Shown piece by piece: positions 1 to 10,101 of a DNA stretch of 40,939 nt. The DNA comes from Lujinxingia vulgaris (lineage in GTDB: Bacteria > Myxococcota_A > Bradymonadia > Bradymonadales > Bradymonadaceae). Under the pieces are notes generated by a model. That model did no database searches. It worked only from the letters and a program-made list of their open reading frames with translations, and was not told the origin of the DNA. The position numbers were made by a program, and so were the translations under genes. Position 1 is the stretch's first letter; every line of letters begins with the position of its first letter. The stretch is taken from the NCBI RefSeq assembly GCF_007997015.1, contig NZ_VOSM01000019.1:1-40939 (forward strand), in the 5' to 3' direction.

Positions 1-284
1 ATGCGTGCGCGGCTCACAAAATTGGAAAAACTCGTGTCGAGCTTGTTGTCGCTCAACGCGAGCTCGGGGTCGGCCTTGGAGCTGCGGGCGGCCTGCCAGG
101 CGCGGTGGCGCTCGGCGTAGCGCTCCGTCAGCTCGATCAACTCCCCGTTGCAGTCGACGATCGGAGCTGGCGGCGCGGGCTGCACCTTCTCAATCCCCTC
201 CCGGGCGCGGCGAGCGGCCCAGCCGAGGCGCGAGGGCGGAAGAGCGTAGGACTGGAAGAATTCATTCTGAGATACAATGCGCAT
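1..284 (-). CDS. Uncharacterised protein, N-terminal part only
   Basis: Reading leftwards from an ATG at 284 the frame stays open for 94 codons and leaves the window, so the C-terminus is missing. A strong Shine-Dalgarno (GGGGAGG, 7 nt before the ATG) supports this start. The protein begins MRIVSQNEFFQSYALP and continues as a hydrophilic Arg/Ala-rich stretch with a Pro/Ala patch (QPAPPAPIV). It has no signal peptide or membrane segment. I recognise no domain. The forward-strand frame over the same bases has Arg/Ser-rich shadow composition and no ribosome site. Confidence 0.7.
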   Translation of the reverse strand, partial: MRIVSQNEFFQSYALPPSRLGWAARRAREGIEKVQPAPPAPIVDCNGELIELTERYAERHRAWQAARSSKADPELALSDNKLDTSFSNFVSRAR

Positions 285-440
285 TGCGATACCTCCCCTT
301 CAGGGTAGCGCAACCTCAGCGGCCGACATGACGACCATGTTCGCCGCTGACTGCAGGTTGGGTGTGAAGTGGGGGAGGTTAGCAGAGAGGGGAGAGGTGG
401 AGAAGAGGGTGACGTGTTCGGGGCTCGTAACCGGCTCGCG

Positions 441-659
441 CCAGAGCCGTAGGGGGAGGTCTTGTGCCTTTTTTGGAGTCCGCGCCACAGCCGTAGGGGG
501 AGGTCTTGTGCCTCCCCCCTTACTCCCTCGCCAGAGCCGTAGGGGGAGATTTTGTGCCTTTTTTGGAGTCCGCGCCACAGCCGTAGGGGGAGGTCTTGTG
601 CCTCCCCCTTACTCCCTCGTCAGAGCCGTAGGGGGAGGTCTTGTGCCTCCCCCTTACTC
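441..659. repeat. 90-bp tandem repeat with GGGGGAGG/CCTCCCCC palindromes
   Basis: This sits in the 415-bp gap between two leftward genes (285-699). Two near-identical 89-90-bp units (441-530, 531-619) are followed by a partial third. Each full unit contains two copies of a core AGCCGTAGGGGGAGGT. In three of the five cores (495-519, 585-609, 630-654) the core is followed by TCTTGTG and a perfect CCTCCCCC arm, giving a strong hairpin. In the other two the right arm is replaced by CCTTTTTT. No gene is visible here. Extragenic structured repeat; function unknown. Confidence 0.85.
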
Positions 660-699
660 CCAGGGCTGGGAGGAGACGCTGAACGAATGCTCCAAAACC

Positions 700-1221
700 T
701 CAACAGTACGACGTCCGCATCGTCAGCGCCTCATCCCCCTTCATGATCCGCGCGATCCCATCGATGCGCGTATAGCCGTAATCCTCCGCCGAGACCCCCT
801 TGATGCGCTCGCCATCGGCGCCCTTGATCTCGGTCCAGGTCCAGCCGGCCACCGCCAGATACGTGGAGGTCTCGTCCTCGACCTCCAGCCCGTACTCGCC
901 AAGCGCCTCCCAGATCGCGTCGGGGATCTCGCGCGGCTCAAGCGCCTGGCGGGGCAGCGGCTCGTTGCCGTCCATCTCGTCGGAGCCGTAGTCCACATGC
1001 GTCACAATGCCGATAAGCGAGGGTGTGAAGTCAAAATCATCGGGCCAGTTGATGGTGGTGCCGGCGTACACAAAACTCAGCGGCACGCCATGTTTCGCGC
1101 CCAGCTCCGCTACAAAAGCCGCGGCCTTTTTGATGGCGTCAGCGCTCTCAAATTCACTGCGCACCGGCCGACCGATGACGATCAGACCCTCGTTTTCCAT
1201 CTCATTAAGATAACCTGCCAT
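700..1221 (-). CDS. Uncharacterised protein, about 173 aa
   Basis: The chosen ATG at 1221 (MAGYLNEMENEG) has GAGG 8 nt upstream. An alternative start is the inner ATG at 1200 (MENEGLIVIG); upstream in-frame codons are Pro/Ser-rich and look non-coding. The protein is acidic and soluble-looking, with no signal peptide. Visible features are a hydrophobic strand GLIVIGRPV, an Ala-rich helix, and conserved-looking segments INWPDDFDF and VDYGSDEMDG. I do not recognise the family. It lies downstream of a long repeat array and upstream of the 90-bp palindromic repeats, so it is probably transcribed alone. Confidence 0.7.
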   Translation of the reverse strand: MAGYLNEMENEGLIVIGRPVRSEFESADAIKKAAAFVAELGAKHGVPLSFVYAGTTINWPDDFDFTPSLIGIVTHVDYGSDEMDGNEPLPRQALEPREIPDAIWEALGEYGLEVEDETSTYLAVAGWTWTEIKGADGERIKGVSAEDYGYTRIDGIARIMKGDEALTMRTSYC

Positions 1222-1350
1222 CAGCGACCTCGGCGGTGGCGCGCTCCTCCCGGGAGCGGCGAGTGGTTGGGATGTGGAGGCACGAAGGTAGGCCGGGGAG
1301 GGGGGTGGGTGCAACGGGGTCTGAAACCGGGTCGAACCCTGGCGCCGGTG

Positions 1351-1411
1351 TCCGACCCAGGGACGGACATGCCCCTTGTTTTATGCGCCTGATGTCTGTC
1401 CCTGGGTTGGA
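1351..1411. repeat. 20-bp inverted repeat (large hairpin)
   Basis: The left arm 1351-1370 and right arm 1392-1411 pair over 20 positions, 18 Watson-Crick and two G-U in the + strand transcript, around a 21-nt loop. The arm core is ACCCAGGGAC / GTCCCTGGGT. It lies just before the hexamer-repeat array in a gap with no gene. There is no T tract, so a terminator role is not supported; it could be a miniature mobile or REP-like unit. Confidence 0.6.
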
Positions 1412-1414
1412 TAC

Positions 1415-1893
1415 GAGCCCGAGATCGAGATCAAGATCAAGCCCGAGATCGAGTACGAGATCGAGTACGAGCACCAGCTACCAGCACGAGTACGAGTACG
1501 AGTACGAGCACCAGCTACCAGCACCAGCACCAGCTACCAGCACGAGTACGAGTACGAGCACCAGCTACCAGCACCAGCACCAGCTACCAGCACGAGTACG
1601 AGTACCAGCTACCAGCACCAGCACCAGCTACCAGCACGAGTACGAGTACGAGTACGAGTACGAGCACCAGCTACCAGCACCAGCACCAGCTACCAGCACG
1701 AGTACGAGTACGAGCACCAGCTACCAGCACCAGCACCAGCTACCAGCACGAGTACGAGTACCAGCTACCAGCACCAGCACCAGCTACCAGCACGAGTACG
1801 AGTACGAGTACGAGTACGAGCACCAGCTACCAGCACCAGCACCAGCTACCAGCACGAGTACGAGTACGAGCACCAGCTACCAGCACCAGCCCG
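1415..1893. repeat. Hexanucleotide-built array with 156-bp higher-order period
   Basis: Almost 480 bp is written in a few 6-mers (GAGATC, GAGTAC, CAGCAC, CAGCTA and similar). Above that, a 156-bp unit recurs: the same segment starts at 1511, 1667 and 1823. All three forward frames stay open across it only because the units are multiples of 3 with no stop, giving low-complexity peptides, so I do not call a gene. It fills the 674-bp gap 1222-1895 and abuts the stop codon of the ATP-grasp gene on its right. Expansion by slippage or unequal exchange is the likely origin. Confidence 0.92.
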
Positions 1894-1895
1894 AG

Positions 1896-2903
1896 TTACC
1901 CTCGAAGCACGTAAGTCCCCGACCTCCCCGCCGGATCCACACCCTGCGGCAGGCAGACACCGCCCTCCCCCGCTCCACCTTCTCCGCCAGCCCCCACCCC
2001 GCGCTCCGACCGCACCGGATGCACCCACCGCGCCCCCTCCCAACCCGACCGCTCCAAACGCCCCAACAACGCCAACCCCAACCTCCCAAAACTCACCCGC
2101 GCGTTGATCTCGCTGACCGCCCGCACCACCCGCTCCCCCACGTACCACCCCACATACGCGTCCACCCCCACCGGCCCCACGTACCCCCGCTCGGCTACCG
2201 CCCGCGCGGCCTTCCTGGCCCCCTCCCAGAGCAACGCGTCCTCCTCCAAAACATCCACCGCACTCCCAAGCCCAAGCCCCCGAAACGTCCCCGTCGCATC
2301 CGCCTCCAGAGCGCACATCCCCACCTCCCGCACCGCCCCCCCGGCCTCGATCTCGAAATGCAACGAGCGCTCCGCCTCAATCTCCACTCTCGGCTCCACC
2401 ACCACCCCCAACCCCGCGCCAAACACCCGCTGCGCCCACCGCCGCGCGTCGTCCGGAAGCTCCGCGCCGCGCCCCCGAAGCTGCCCCCGACCGCTCACCC
2501 CGAAGGGATGTTTGAGCACCCAGCCCGCCTCCAACCCTCGGACCGCCTCCGCCAACTCCGCCTCACTCCCACACACCGCCGAGCCCGCCAGCGCCTCAAT
2601 CCCCAGCCCGAAGCGCTTATCGTTGACCTCCCGAACCACCCCGATGTCCACCAGGCCCACCTCCAGCCCGGCCCTTTCGGCAAACGCCACCACCTCGCCG
2701 GTCCACCCCCACGGCACAAGCCGCCTCCCCGCCTCAAGCCGGGCAACCGCCCCCTCGGCAGGCGGCCAGACCACCACCTCGGCCTCCGGCTCAAGCAACC
2801 TCAAAATATGCGACCACCTCGCTGACATCGCCCGCACCGCTTTCGGGATCGGCGCGCCACTGAGCGCGAGCTCAAACTCCAGATTGGTCAGCACATAGCT
2901 CAT
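1896..2903 (-). CDS. ATP-grasp family protein, uncharacterised ligase-like
   Basis: 335 aa; ATG at 2903 with AGGAAG 3-4 nt before it. The N-terminal part (about 1-115) resembles a pre-ATP-grasp Rossmann-like domain (LEPEAEVVVWPP). Residues about 128-140 (WVLKHPFGVSGRG) look like the ATP-grasp lysine plus glycine-rich loop. About 169-190 carry VVEPRVEIEAERS and LHFEIEAGG, and about 243-268 (GPVGVDAYV, SEINARVSFG) hold the acidic/Asn metal-binding end of the fold. ATP-grasp enzymes join a carboxylate to an amine or thiol with ATP; the substrate here cannot be read. The C-terminus (GVGAGGEGGAGEGG) is low-complexity and ends beside the hexamer array. It is divergent from the topoisomerase gene. 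Fold assignment is moderately sure, function unknown. Confidence 0.8.
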   Translation of the reverse strand: MSYVLTNLEFELALSGAPIPKAVRAMSARWSHILRLLEPEAEVVVWPPAEGAVARLEAGRRLVPWGWTGEVVAFAERAGLEVGLVDIGVVREVNDKRFGLGIEALAGSAVCGSEAELAEAVRGLEAGWVLKHPFGVSGRGQLRGRGAELPDDARRWAQRVFGAGLGVVVEPRVEIEAERSLHFEIEAGGAVREVGMCALEADATGTFRGLGLGSAVDVLEEDALLWEGARKAARAVAERGYVGPVGVDAYVGWYVGERVVRAVSEINARVSFGRLGLALLGRLERSGWEGARWVHPVRSERGVGAGGEGGAGEGGVCLPQGVDPAGRSGTYVLRG

Positions 2904-3087
2904 CGTCTTCCTTTTGAGGTGTATCGGCCCGGGCGTTTCGCGGCCGGGATGTAACGATTACGGAACATTTTAACAGGTGTTTTCGTTGGGCCGCTTGATA
3001 AAAGCGCCGTTGTAATGAATCTTGTCGGCGGCGTCGCCCCGACGCCTGCCCGAAACCATCTCAACCCACTCGCATCACGGCTGAGTT

Positions 3088-5028
<1,941 letters not shown>

Positions 5029-5070
5029 TCGCCCCACCCTTTTCTCGGATCCGCCGCCCCGGAGCGCTCC

Positions 5071-6102
5071 ATGGCCGAACCCTTTGTCTTTCATTTTCAG
5101 CGCGGCCCGGCTGGCGAGCCCGAGGTCATGTACATGGTCGACCTGGACTGCGCCTGCCAGCTCTGCGGGCATGTGCAGTACCAGCGCTTCTACCACAGCA
5201 CCGCCTTCCACACGCTGAGCCTCGACCTTCTCGACGAGCTCGCGGAGCGCGCCTACCTCAAGGCCGGCTACGAGTGTGAGAACTGCGGCACCGAGGTCGG
5301 CCCCGACGCCACACGCCGCGCCGCGCTGACCTACGGTTTTGCCGACGACGCCGGCGTGATCCGCGTCTTTGTCGACCGCCTCGAAGAGACGCTGCGCTAC
5401 GACCTGCAGCCCCGCCGCCGCCTCGACCCCCAGGCCATGCCCACCTGGCACCCCGACGCCGAGAGCGCGCTGGTCTACGACGAGCTCGACGAAGACGAGC
5501 TCGAAGAGGTCTTCGGCCGCCCCTTCAACATCAAATGGGCCTGGATCGACCTTCTCGAAGACTGGGTCGAAGACCCCGAAGGCGGCGCCTACTCTCGCCT
5601 TGCCCCCGGGCTCTGGGCCGTGGTGGAGCGCGACGAAGAGAGCGCCGACCAACTCGCCGACGAGGTCGACGAAGACGAGTTCTTCGACGCGCTCGACTCC
5701 GGCGATCTGGCCGTGATCCCCCTGCACGACAGCCTGCCGGTGGCGCTGGCCACCCACGATCATCCCGAGCGCATCTTCGGGCGCCTGCACACCTGGCTGC
5801 CCTCCTCGCTGAGCACCGCCTTCAAAAAAGAAGAGGTCTGGGCCGACGCCTACGTCTCGCGCCAGGCGGCCATCGAGACGATGGAGCGCACCCTCACAAC
5901 GGCGCGCCTGACCTACACCCTGCACCAGACCGAGGCCGACGTCTTCTTCTCCGAGATCACCACGCCCACCGGCGCGGTCTACGGCCGCGGGGTGGCCATC
6001 TCGGCGGTGCTTCGCCGCGCGGTGCACACCGGCCTGACCCCCGGTGAGGCCGCGCGCCTGACCGCCGAAGAGATCGTGGGCATCCTCCTGCAGCTCTGGT
6101 AA
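5071..6102 (+). CDS. Uncharacterised protein with N-terminal Cys pairs (zinc-ribbon-like)
   Basis: 343 aa, starting 42 bp after the topoisomerase stop and probably cotranscribed. Near the N-terminus it has CACQLCGH (about 26-33) and CENCGTEV (about 69-76), two Cys-x2-Cys knuckles about 40 residues apart, which suggests a structural zinc site. The middle is strongly acidic (ELDEDELEEVF, DEVDEDEFFDALDSGD) and the C-terminal 60 residues look like a helical domain ending in ILLQLW. No signal peptide or membrane segment. I recognise no named family. Codon use matches its neighbours. The position behind gyrB/parE does not by itself imply a DNA-topology role. Confidence 0.85.
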   Translation: MAEPFVFHFQRGPAGEPEVMYMVDLDCACQLCGHVQYQRFYHSTAFHTLSLDLLDELAERAYLKAGYECENCGTEVGPDATRRAALTYGFADDAGVIRVFVDRLEETLRYDLQPRRRLDPQAMPTWHPDAESALVYDELDEDELEEVFGRPFNIKWAWIDLLEDWVEDPEGGAYSRLAPGLWAVVERDEESADQLADEVDEDEFFDALDSGDLAVIPLHDSLPVALATHDHPERIFGRLHTWLPSSLSTAFKKEEVWADAYVSRQAAIETMERTLTTARLTYTLHQTEADVFFSEITTPTGAVYGRGVAISAVLRRAVHTGLTPGEAARLTAEEIVGILLQLW

Positions 6103-6123
6103 CACTCCAATCTCCCAACGTTT

Positions 6124-6534
6124 ATGCGCATTTACACCACACAGCGCCCCCTGGGCGAGGTCCCGGTCGGGGCCCTGGTGATGCTGCCCCTCTTTGCGAT
6201 GCCGCTGGGTGCCTGGGCGGTGCGCACCGGCGTGTGGGAGTTCTCCACCTGCGGCATGAAACGCCTCTTCGAGATGCCCTGCCTCACCTGCGGCGCCACC
6301 CGCGCCACGCTGGCGCTGACCCGCGGCGACATCTTCGCGGCCATCGCCTTTCAGCCCCTGATCATCGCCCTCTACGCGCTGATCGCCATCTGGGGCGTGC
6401 TCAGCCTCTTTACCTACCTGCGCCAGCGCCGCCTCGTCTTGAGCTTAAGCCACCGCGAAGACCTGGCCTTCAAAGCCCTGCTCGTGCTGCTGCCGGCGGC
6501 CAACTGGTTCTACCTCTACAAAGCCGGCATCTGA
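6124..6534 (+). CDS. DUF2752 family membrane protein
   Basis: 136 aa with three hydrophobic segments (about 14-33, 74-96, 112-130). The motif CLTCGATRATLALTRGD, followed by a Pro in a membrane helix (FQPLIIALYAL), matches the DUF2752 signature (Cys-Pro-x-Cys-Gly-x-Thr-Arg ... Gly-Asp ... Pro), though the usual Pro after the first Cys is Leu here. Function of the family is not established. It begins 21 bp after the preceding gene, so it is likely the last gene of the topoisomerase transcript. Confidence 0.85.
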   Translation: MRIYTTQRPLGEVPVGALVMLPLFAMPLGAWAVRTGVWEFSTCGMKRLFEMPCLTCGATRATLALTRGDIFAAIAFQPLIIALYALIAIWGVLSLFTYLRQRRLVLSLSHREDLAFKALLVLLPAANWFYLYKAGI

Positions 6535-6617
6535 GCTCGCCACGCCCCCCGGCCTCGGCTCAGCTCGATCCTTGTATGTGTTTGAGAAGATAGCTACTAT
6601 TCGCCGCGAATGGTCCT

Positions 6618-6644
6618 GTCGCCGGACCTTCCTTTGTCGGCGAC
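6618..6644. other. Inverted repeat GTCGCCG ... CGGCGAC
   Basis: A 7-bp GC-rich stem with a 13-nt loop lies in the 229-bp gap between the DUF2752 gene and the lipoprotein gene. There is no T run, so it is only a weak terminator candidate, or an operator for the lipoprotein transcript. Confidence 0.35.
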
Positions 6645-6763
6645 ATTCCCCACGCGGCGGCGTCTCCCTGACGCGCTCATCGCAACTCCGCGACCCCTCC
6701 CCCTCCTTTAAGGCCAACCCCGGCCTGCACCGCGATTCGGTCTCCGAAGTCTGAGAGGAACCT

Positions 6764-8734
6764 ATGTTCAACCCGCTTCTGCCCTCCACCCCGAGCGCCG
6801 GTCGGCTCTCCTCGCTCTTGCTGCCCCTCGCCATGATGCTGCTCGTCGGCGCGGTTGGCTGCGGCGACGATGATGGCGACGACGGCAACCTCTCCGGGCT
6901 CGATGCGCCTTCGATCCTCGTCTCTCCGTCGAGCTTCAACTTCCCCGACACCCCCATCGGGGAGCGCGAGACCACCACGCTGATCATCAGCAACACCGGC
7001 GGCTCGGTGCTCAACATCACCGAGATGGAGCTCATCGACGAGAGCCCCACCCCACAGTTTCGCCGCGGTCAGGGCTTCTTGAGCACCCTGCAGATCCCCG
7101 AGGGCGAGTCGCACGAGTTCAGCGTGAGCTACATCCCGCTCACCCCCGACCCGGCCCGCGCCGAAGTTCGCATGCGCACCAACGATCCGAACAACGCCGA
7201 GGTCATCGTCGAGCTCAACACCCCGCAGCTCGGCCCGCAGATCTTCGCCAACCAGATTGTGCGCTTTAACCGCGTGCCCGCCGGCGAAGAAGCCTGGACG
7301 CTGAACACCGTCCAGAACATCGGCACCACCCCGCTGAACATCAGCCAGATCCTGATCAGTCAGAACACCGACTTTGACATGTCCTTCCCCGCCCCCGGCG
7401 CCGACCCCTCCGACCTGGAGAGCGACACCGAGCAGTGGCCCGAGGTGCTTGAGCCCGGCGAAGCCTTCGACATTCGCGTGTGGTTCCGACCGATCAACAA
7501 CAACCCCTCGTCTGGCGAGATCACGATCCTCTCCAACGATCCCAACCGCTCCACCTTCTCGCTCGACCTGCTCGGCAACAGCGGCGCGCCGTGCATGGAG
7601 GTCAACCAGGGCGAAGTCCTCGACTTCGGCGCAAGCTCCGCCGGTCAGGTCGGCCGCCGCTCGGTCGTCATCACCAACTGCAGCGCCGAGACCCCGCTGG
7701 AGCTCACCAACGTCTTCTTGAGCGAGAACCCCGACAGCATCTTCGACCTCAACCTCGACCCGCTCGGCGGCGACCCCGACGACGCCCCGGTCATCATCGA
7801 TCCCTCGCGCTCGGCGACCTTCCAGGTGCTTTTCGCGCCGGTCTCCGAGACGGCTTCGTACGAGGCCAAACTGACCATCGAGAGCAACGACACCGTCGCC
7901 TCCCCCTATGAGATCGCGCTCCTCGGTGAGGGCACCGACAACGAATGCCCGGTGGCCGTGGCCGAAGGCCGCATCCTCAACACCACCCGCACCTTCACCG
8001 AAGGCACCGCCCTTCCCCTCAACACCATTGAACTTCTGGGCGGCTCGAGCTTCGATCCCGACGGTCAGATCGACTTCTACGAGTGGAGCATCCTGGAGTC
8101 TCCCGAAAACTCCCAGGCCCGCTTAAGCCCCAGCCCCAACCAGGTTGACCCGACCCTCTACCTCGATCTCGCCGGCACCTACGTCGTCGAGCTGATGGTC
8201 TACGACAACCAGGGCGTCGCCAGCTGCGGCGAGCCGGCCACGGTCACGATTCAGGCGATTCCGGAAGATGATGTGCACATCCAGCTGGTCTGGGACGCCC
8301 CCGGCGTCGCCAACCCCACCCCGGACGCCGGCGTGGACCTCGACCTGCACTACCTCCACCCCTCGGGCCGCTGGAATGGCGAGGGCAGCGTCTACTGGAA
8401 CAACCGCTTCCCCAACTGGGGCAACCCCGAAGACGAGCGCGACGATCCTCGCCTCGACATCGACGACACCTGCTGCGGCGGCCCGGAGAACATCAACCAC
8501 TCCAACCCGGAGTCGGGCCTGGAGTACGGCGTGGGCGTCTACTACTTCACCGACCGCGGCCTGGGCGCAGCCTACGCCACGGTGCGCATCTACATCCGCG
8601 GGGAGCTTCGCTTCCAGCTGCGCAACACCTACATGCCCTCGGAGGGTCATTTCTGGCACGTGGCCAACATCCGTTGGCCGAGCACCGACGTGTACCGCCG
8701 CGATGTGATCGACTTCGGCTTCCCGGTCCAATGA
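6764..8734 (+). CDS. Secreted lipoprotein with ASH/choice-of-anchor-D-like Ig repeats and PKD-like domain
   Basis: 656 aa; ATG preceded by GAGAGGAA. A signal sequence with hydrophobic core LLLPLAMMLLVGAVG ends in lipobox AVGC (Cys33), followed by an acidic spacer GDDDGDDG. Several beta-rich repeats follow (about 48-150, 155-275, 275-390), each with the pattern of ASH/choice-of-anchor D modules: LDFGASSAGQVG, TNCSAETPLELTNV, SNDPN and FRP/FAPV strands. A PKD-like module follows (about 395-500: ELLGGSSFDPDGQIDFYEW ... YVVELMVYDNQGVASC). The C-terminal 150 residues contain VDLDLHYLHPSG and a Cys pair DDTCCGG, as in secreted YfaP/DUF2135-like ends. Likely a cell-surface structural or adhesion protein. 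It overlaps the next gene by ATGA. Confidence 0.88.
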   Translation: MFNPLLPSTPSAGRLSSLLLPLAMMLLVGAVGCGDDDGDDGNLSGLDAPSILVSPSSFNFPDTPIGERETTTLIISNTGGSVLNITEMELIDESPTPQFRRGQGFLSTLQIPEGESHEFSVSYIPLTPDPARAEVRMRTNDPNNAEVIVELNTPQLGPQIFANQIVRFNRVPAGEEAWTLNTVQNIGTTPLNISQILISQNTDFDMSFPAPGADPSDLESDTEQWPEVLEPGEAFDIRVWFRPINNNPSSGEITILSNDPNRSTFSLDLLGNSGAPCMEVNQGEVLDFGASSAGQVGRRSVVITNCSAETPLELTNVFLSENPDSIFDLNLDPLGGDPDDAPVIIDPSRSATFQVLFAPVSETASYEAKLTIESNDTVASPYEIALLGEGTDNECPVAVAEGRILNTTRTFTEGTALPLNTIELLGGSSFDPDGQIDFYEWSILESPENSQARLSPSPNQVDPTLYLDLAGTYVVELMVYDNQGVASCGEPATVTIQAIPEDDVHIQLVWDAPGVANPTPDAGVDLDLHYLHPSGRWNGEGSVYWNNRFPNWGNPEDERDDPRLDIDDTCCGGPENINHSNPESGLEYGVGVYYFTDRGLGAAYATVRIYIRGELRFQLRNTYMPSEGHFWHVANIRWPSTDVYRRDVIDFGFPVQ

Positions 8735-10050
8735 TCGACCTCGCCACCAGCATCGGCCGCCGCCCGGCATCGCTTGCCGCGCTGGCGGCGGCCACCCTGC
8801 TCGGCGCCTCTCCGGCGCTTTATGCCCACGGCGCGCCCCCCCGGGCGCGCCAGGCCTTCGCCCTCACCGACCCCGGTGGGGGCGACGCGCTCTGGGCGCT
8901 CTCGACCAATTTTGGGGTGATGTCGCAGAGCGCGCCCTCGCGCTACATCTGCGAAGAGGCCTTTGAGGCGGGTGAGACCTACATCATGCTGCCCTTCGCC
9001 GCCGATCGCTGGGTGAGCCTGGGCGAAGATCGCGTCGCGCTGAGCGAAGCCGGCTGTCAGATCGAGGTGGTGCACACCTACGCGCTTCCCCCGGTCGACG
9101 CCGCCCACCGCCCGACCACTGGCGAGGTCATCGTGGCGCTGGCCGACGCCAACGAGGCGCAGCTGCACTACAGCCAGGACGGCGGCCGCACCTGGTCGCA
9201 GCTCGCGATCGACCTGAGCGATCTTCGCCCCACCGGCGTGCGATTTGTGGGCGAAGGCCAGGTGGCGTTGAGCGCGTTCCGCACCCCGGATGAGCGCCGC
9301 GGTGAGGCTGTGGTCGCCCACCTCAATGTACGCTCAGCCGCACCAGCGCTCAACCTCTTCGAGCTCCCCGCCGAGCGCCGCTACCCTTACCTTTTGGCCG
9401 CCGCCAGCGGCCAGCTCCTCTGGCACGCCCAGGGCCCCGAGTCTCAGGAGGTCTACTGGAGCGAGCTTGAGGCCTTTCCCGCGCCGGGCGCCCCGGTCTT
9501 TGAGCTCGACGCCTGGCCTGCCGCCGGCGCCCTCTCGACCGCTGGCGAGCGCGCCTGGCTCAGTGGCTCCGATGAAAACCCCGGCATCTTCACCGCCGAG
9601 CGCCAGACTCCAGACCTCTGGCAACCACTCCCCTCCGAGCACCACGCCCGCTGCCTCACCCCCACTGCGGATGGCCTGTTGATCTGCGGCCACCGCGCCA
9701 CCGACGGCTTCGACCTGGCGCTGCTCGACGCCGCTGGCGAGGTGGAGCCCCTGGTGGACTTCCGCGAGCTTCAAGGTCCGCGCAGCGAATGCCTCAGCGC
9801 CGAGGGCACGCTCAACCCCTGCCAGGCGGTCTGGCCGGAGCTGGCCCGCACCCTGGGCATCGACCCGGGCAGTGTGGACGAAGGCGCCGACGCCGGCGAC
9901 ATCCCCGACGCCGGCGCTGCCCCTGACGCCGGCGACGCCCCGGGTCAGGCTGGCGAGCCGGGCTGCGCGCAGTCGGGTGGGTCTGTCGGAGCTCGGTGGT
10001 GGTGGGTGATCGCCATCGCGCTCTTAAGCGCGCGCCGACGCCGGCGCTGA
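8731..10050 (+). CDS. Exported protein with MYXO-CTERM-like surface anchor
   Basis: 439 aa. The start at 8731 overlaps the previous stop (ATGA), implying translational coupling; an in-frame ATG 57 bp upstream would run through the lipoprotein's coding end and is less likely. The signal peptide spans about 8-33 (SLAALAAATLLGASPALYAHG). The body (about 35-390) looks like a beta-propeller-type repeat protein (YSQDGGRTWSQLAIDLSD resembles a BNR/sialidase-type Asp-box). A DAG-rich linker (DAGDIPDAGAAPDAGDAPG) leads to Cys412, a hydrophobic segment WWWVIAIALL and an Arg cluster, the architecture of the MYXO-CTERM sorting tail. It is probably surface-displayed together with the upstream lipoprotein. 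Confidence 0.85.
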   Translation: MIDLATSIGRRPASLAALAAATLLGASPALYAHGAPPRARQAFALTDPGGGDALWALSTNFGVMSQSAPSRYICEEAFEAGETYIMLPFAADRWVSLGEDRVALSEAGCQIEVVHTYALPPVDAAHRPTTGEVIVALADANEAQLHYSQDGGRTWSQLAIDLSDLRPTGVRFVGEGQVALSAFRTPDERRGEAVVAHLNVRSAAPALNLFELPAERRYPYLLAAASGQLLWHAQGPESQEVYWSELEAFPAPGAPVFELDAWPAAGALSTAGERAWLSGSDENPGIFTAERQTPDLWQPLPSEHHARCLTPTADGLLICGHRATDGFDLALLDAAGEVEPLVDFRELQGPRSECLSAEGTLNPCQAVWPELARTLGIDPGSVDEGADAGDIPDAGAAPDAGDAPGQAGEPGCAQSGGSVGARWWWVIAIALLSARRRRR

Positions 10051-10101
10051 GGCGAACGTCCCCCCAGGGTACGAAGACCCGTTTACAGACGAAAGCTGCG
10101 C

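Noticed and set aside
1236-2825. 529-aa forward protein across the hexamer array and the ATP-grasp gene
   Set aside because: It is repeat-derived peptide followed by the antisense of a well-supported ATP-grasp gene, with Pro/Arg-rich shadow composition.
2904-3087. Sigma-70 promoter (TTGGGC ... TGTAAT) before gyrB/parE
   Set aside because: Only three of six -35 positions match and the spacer is 19 nt; too weak to call.
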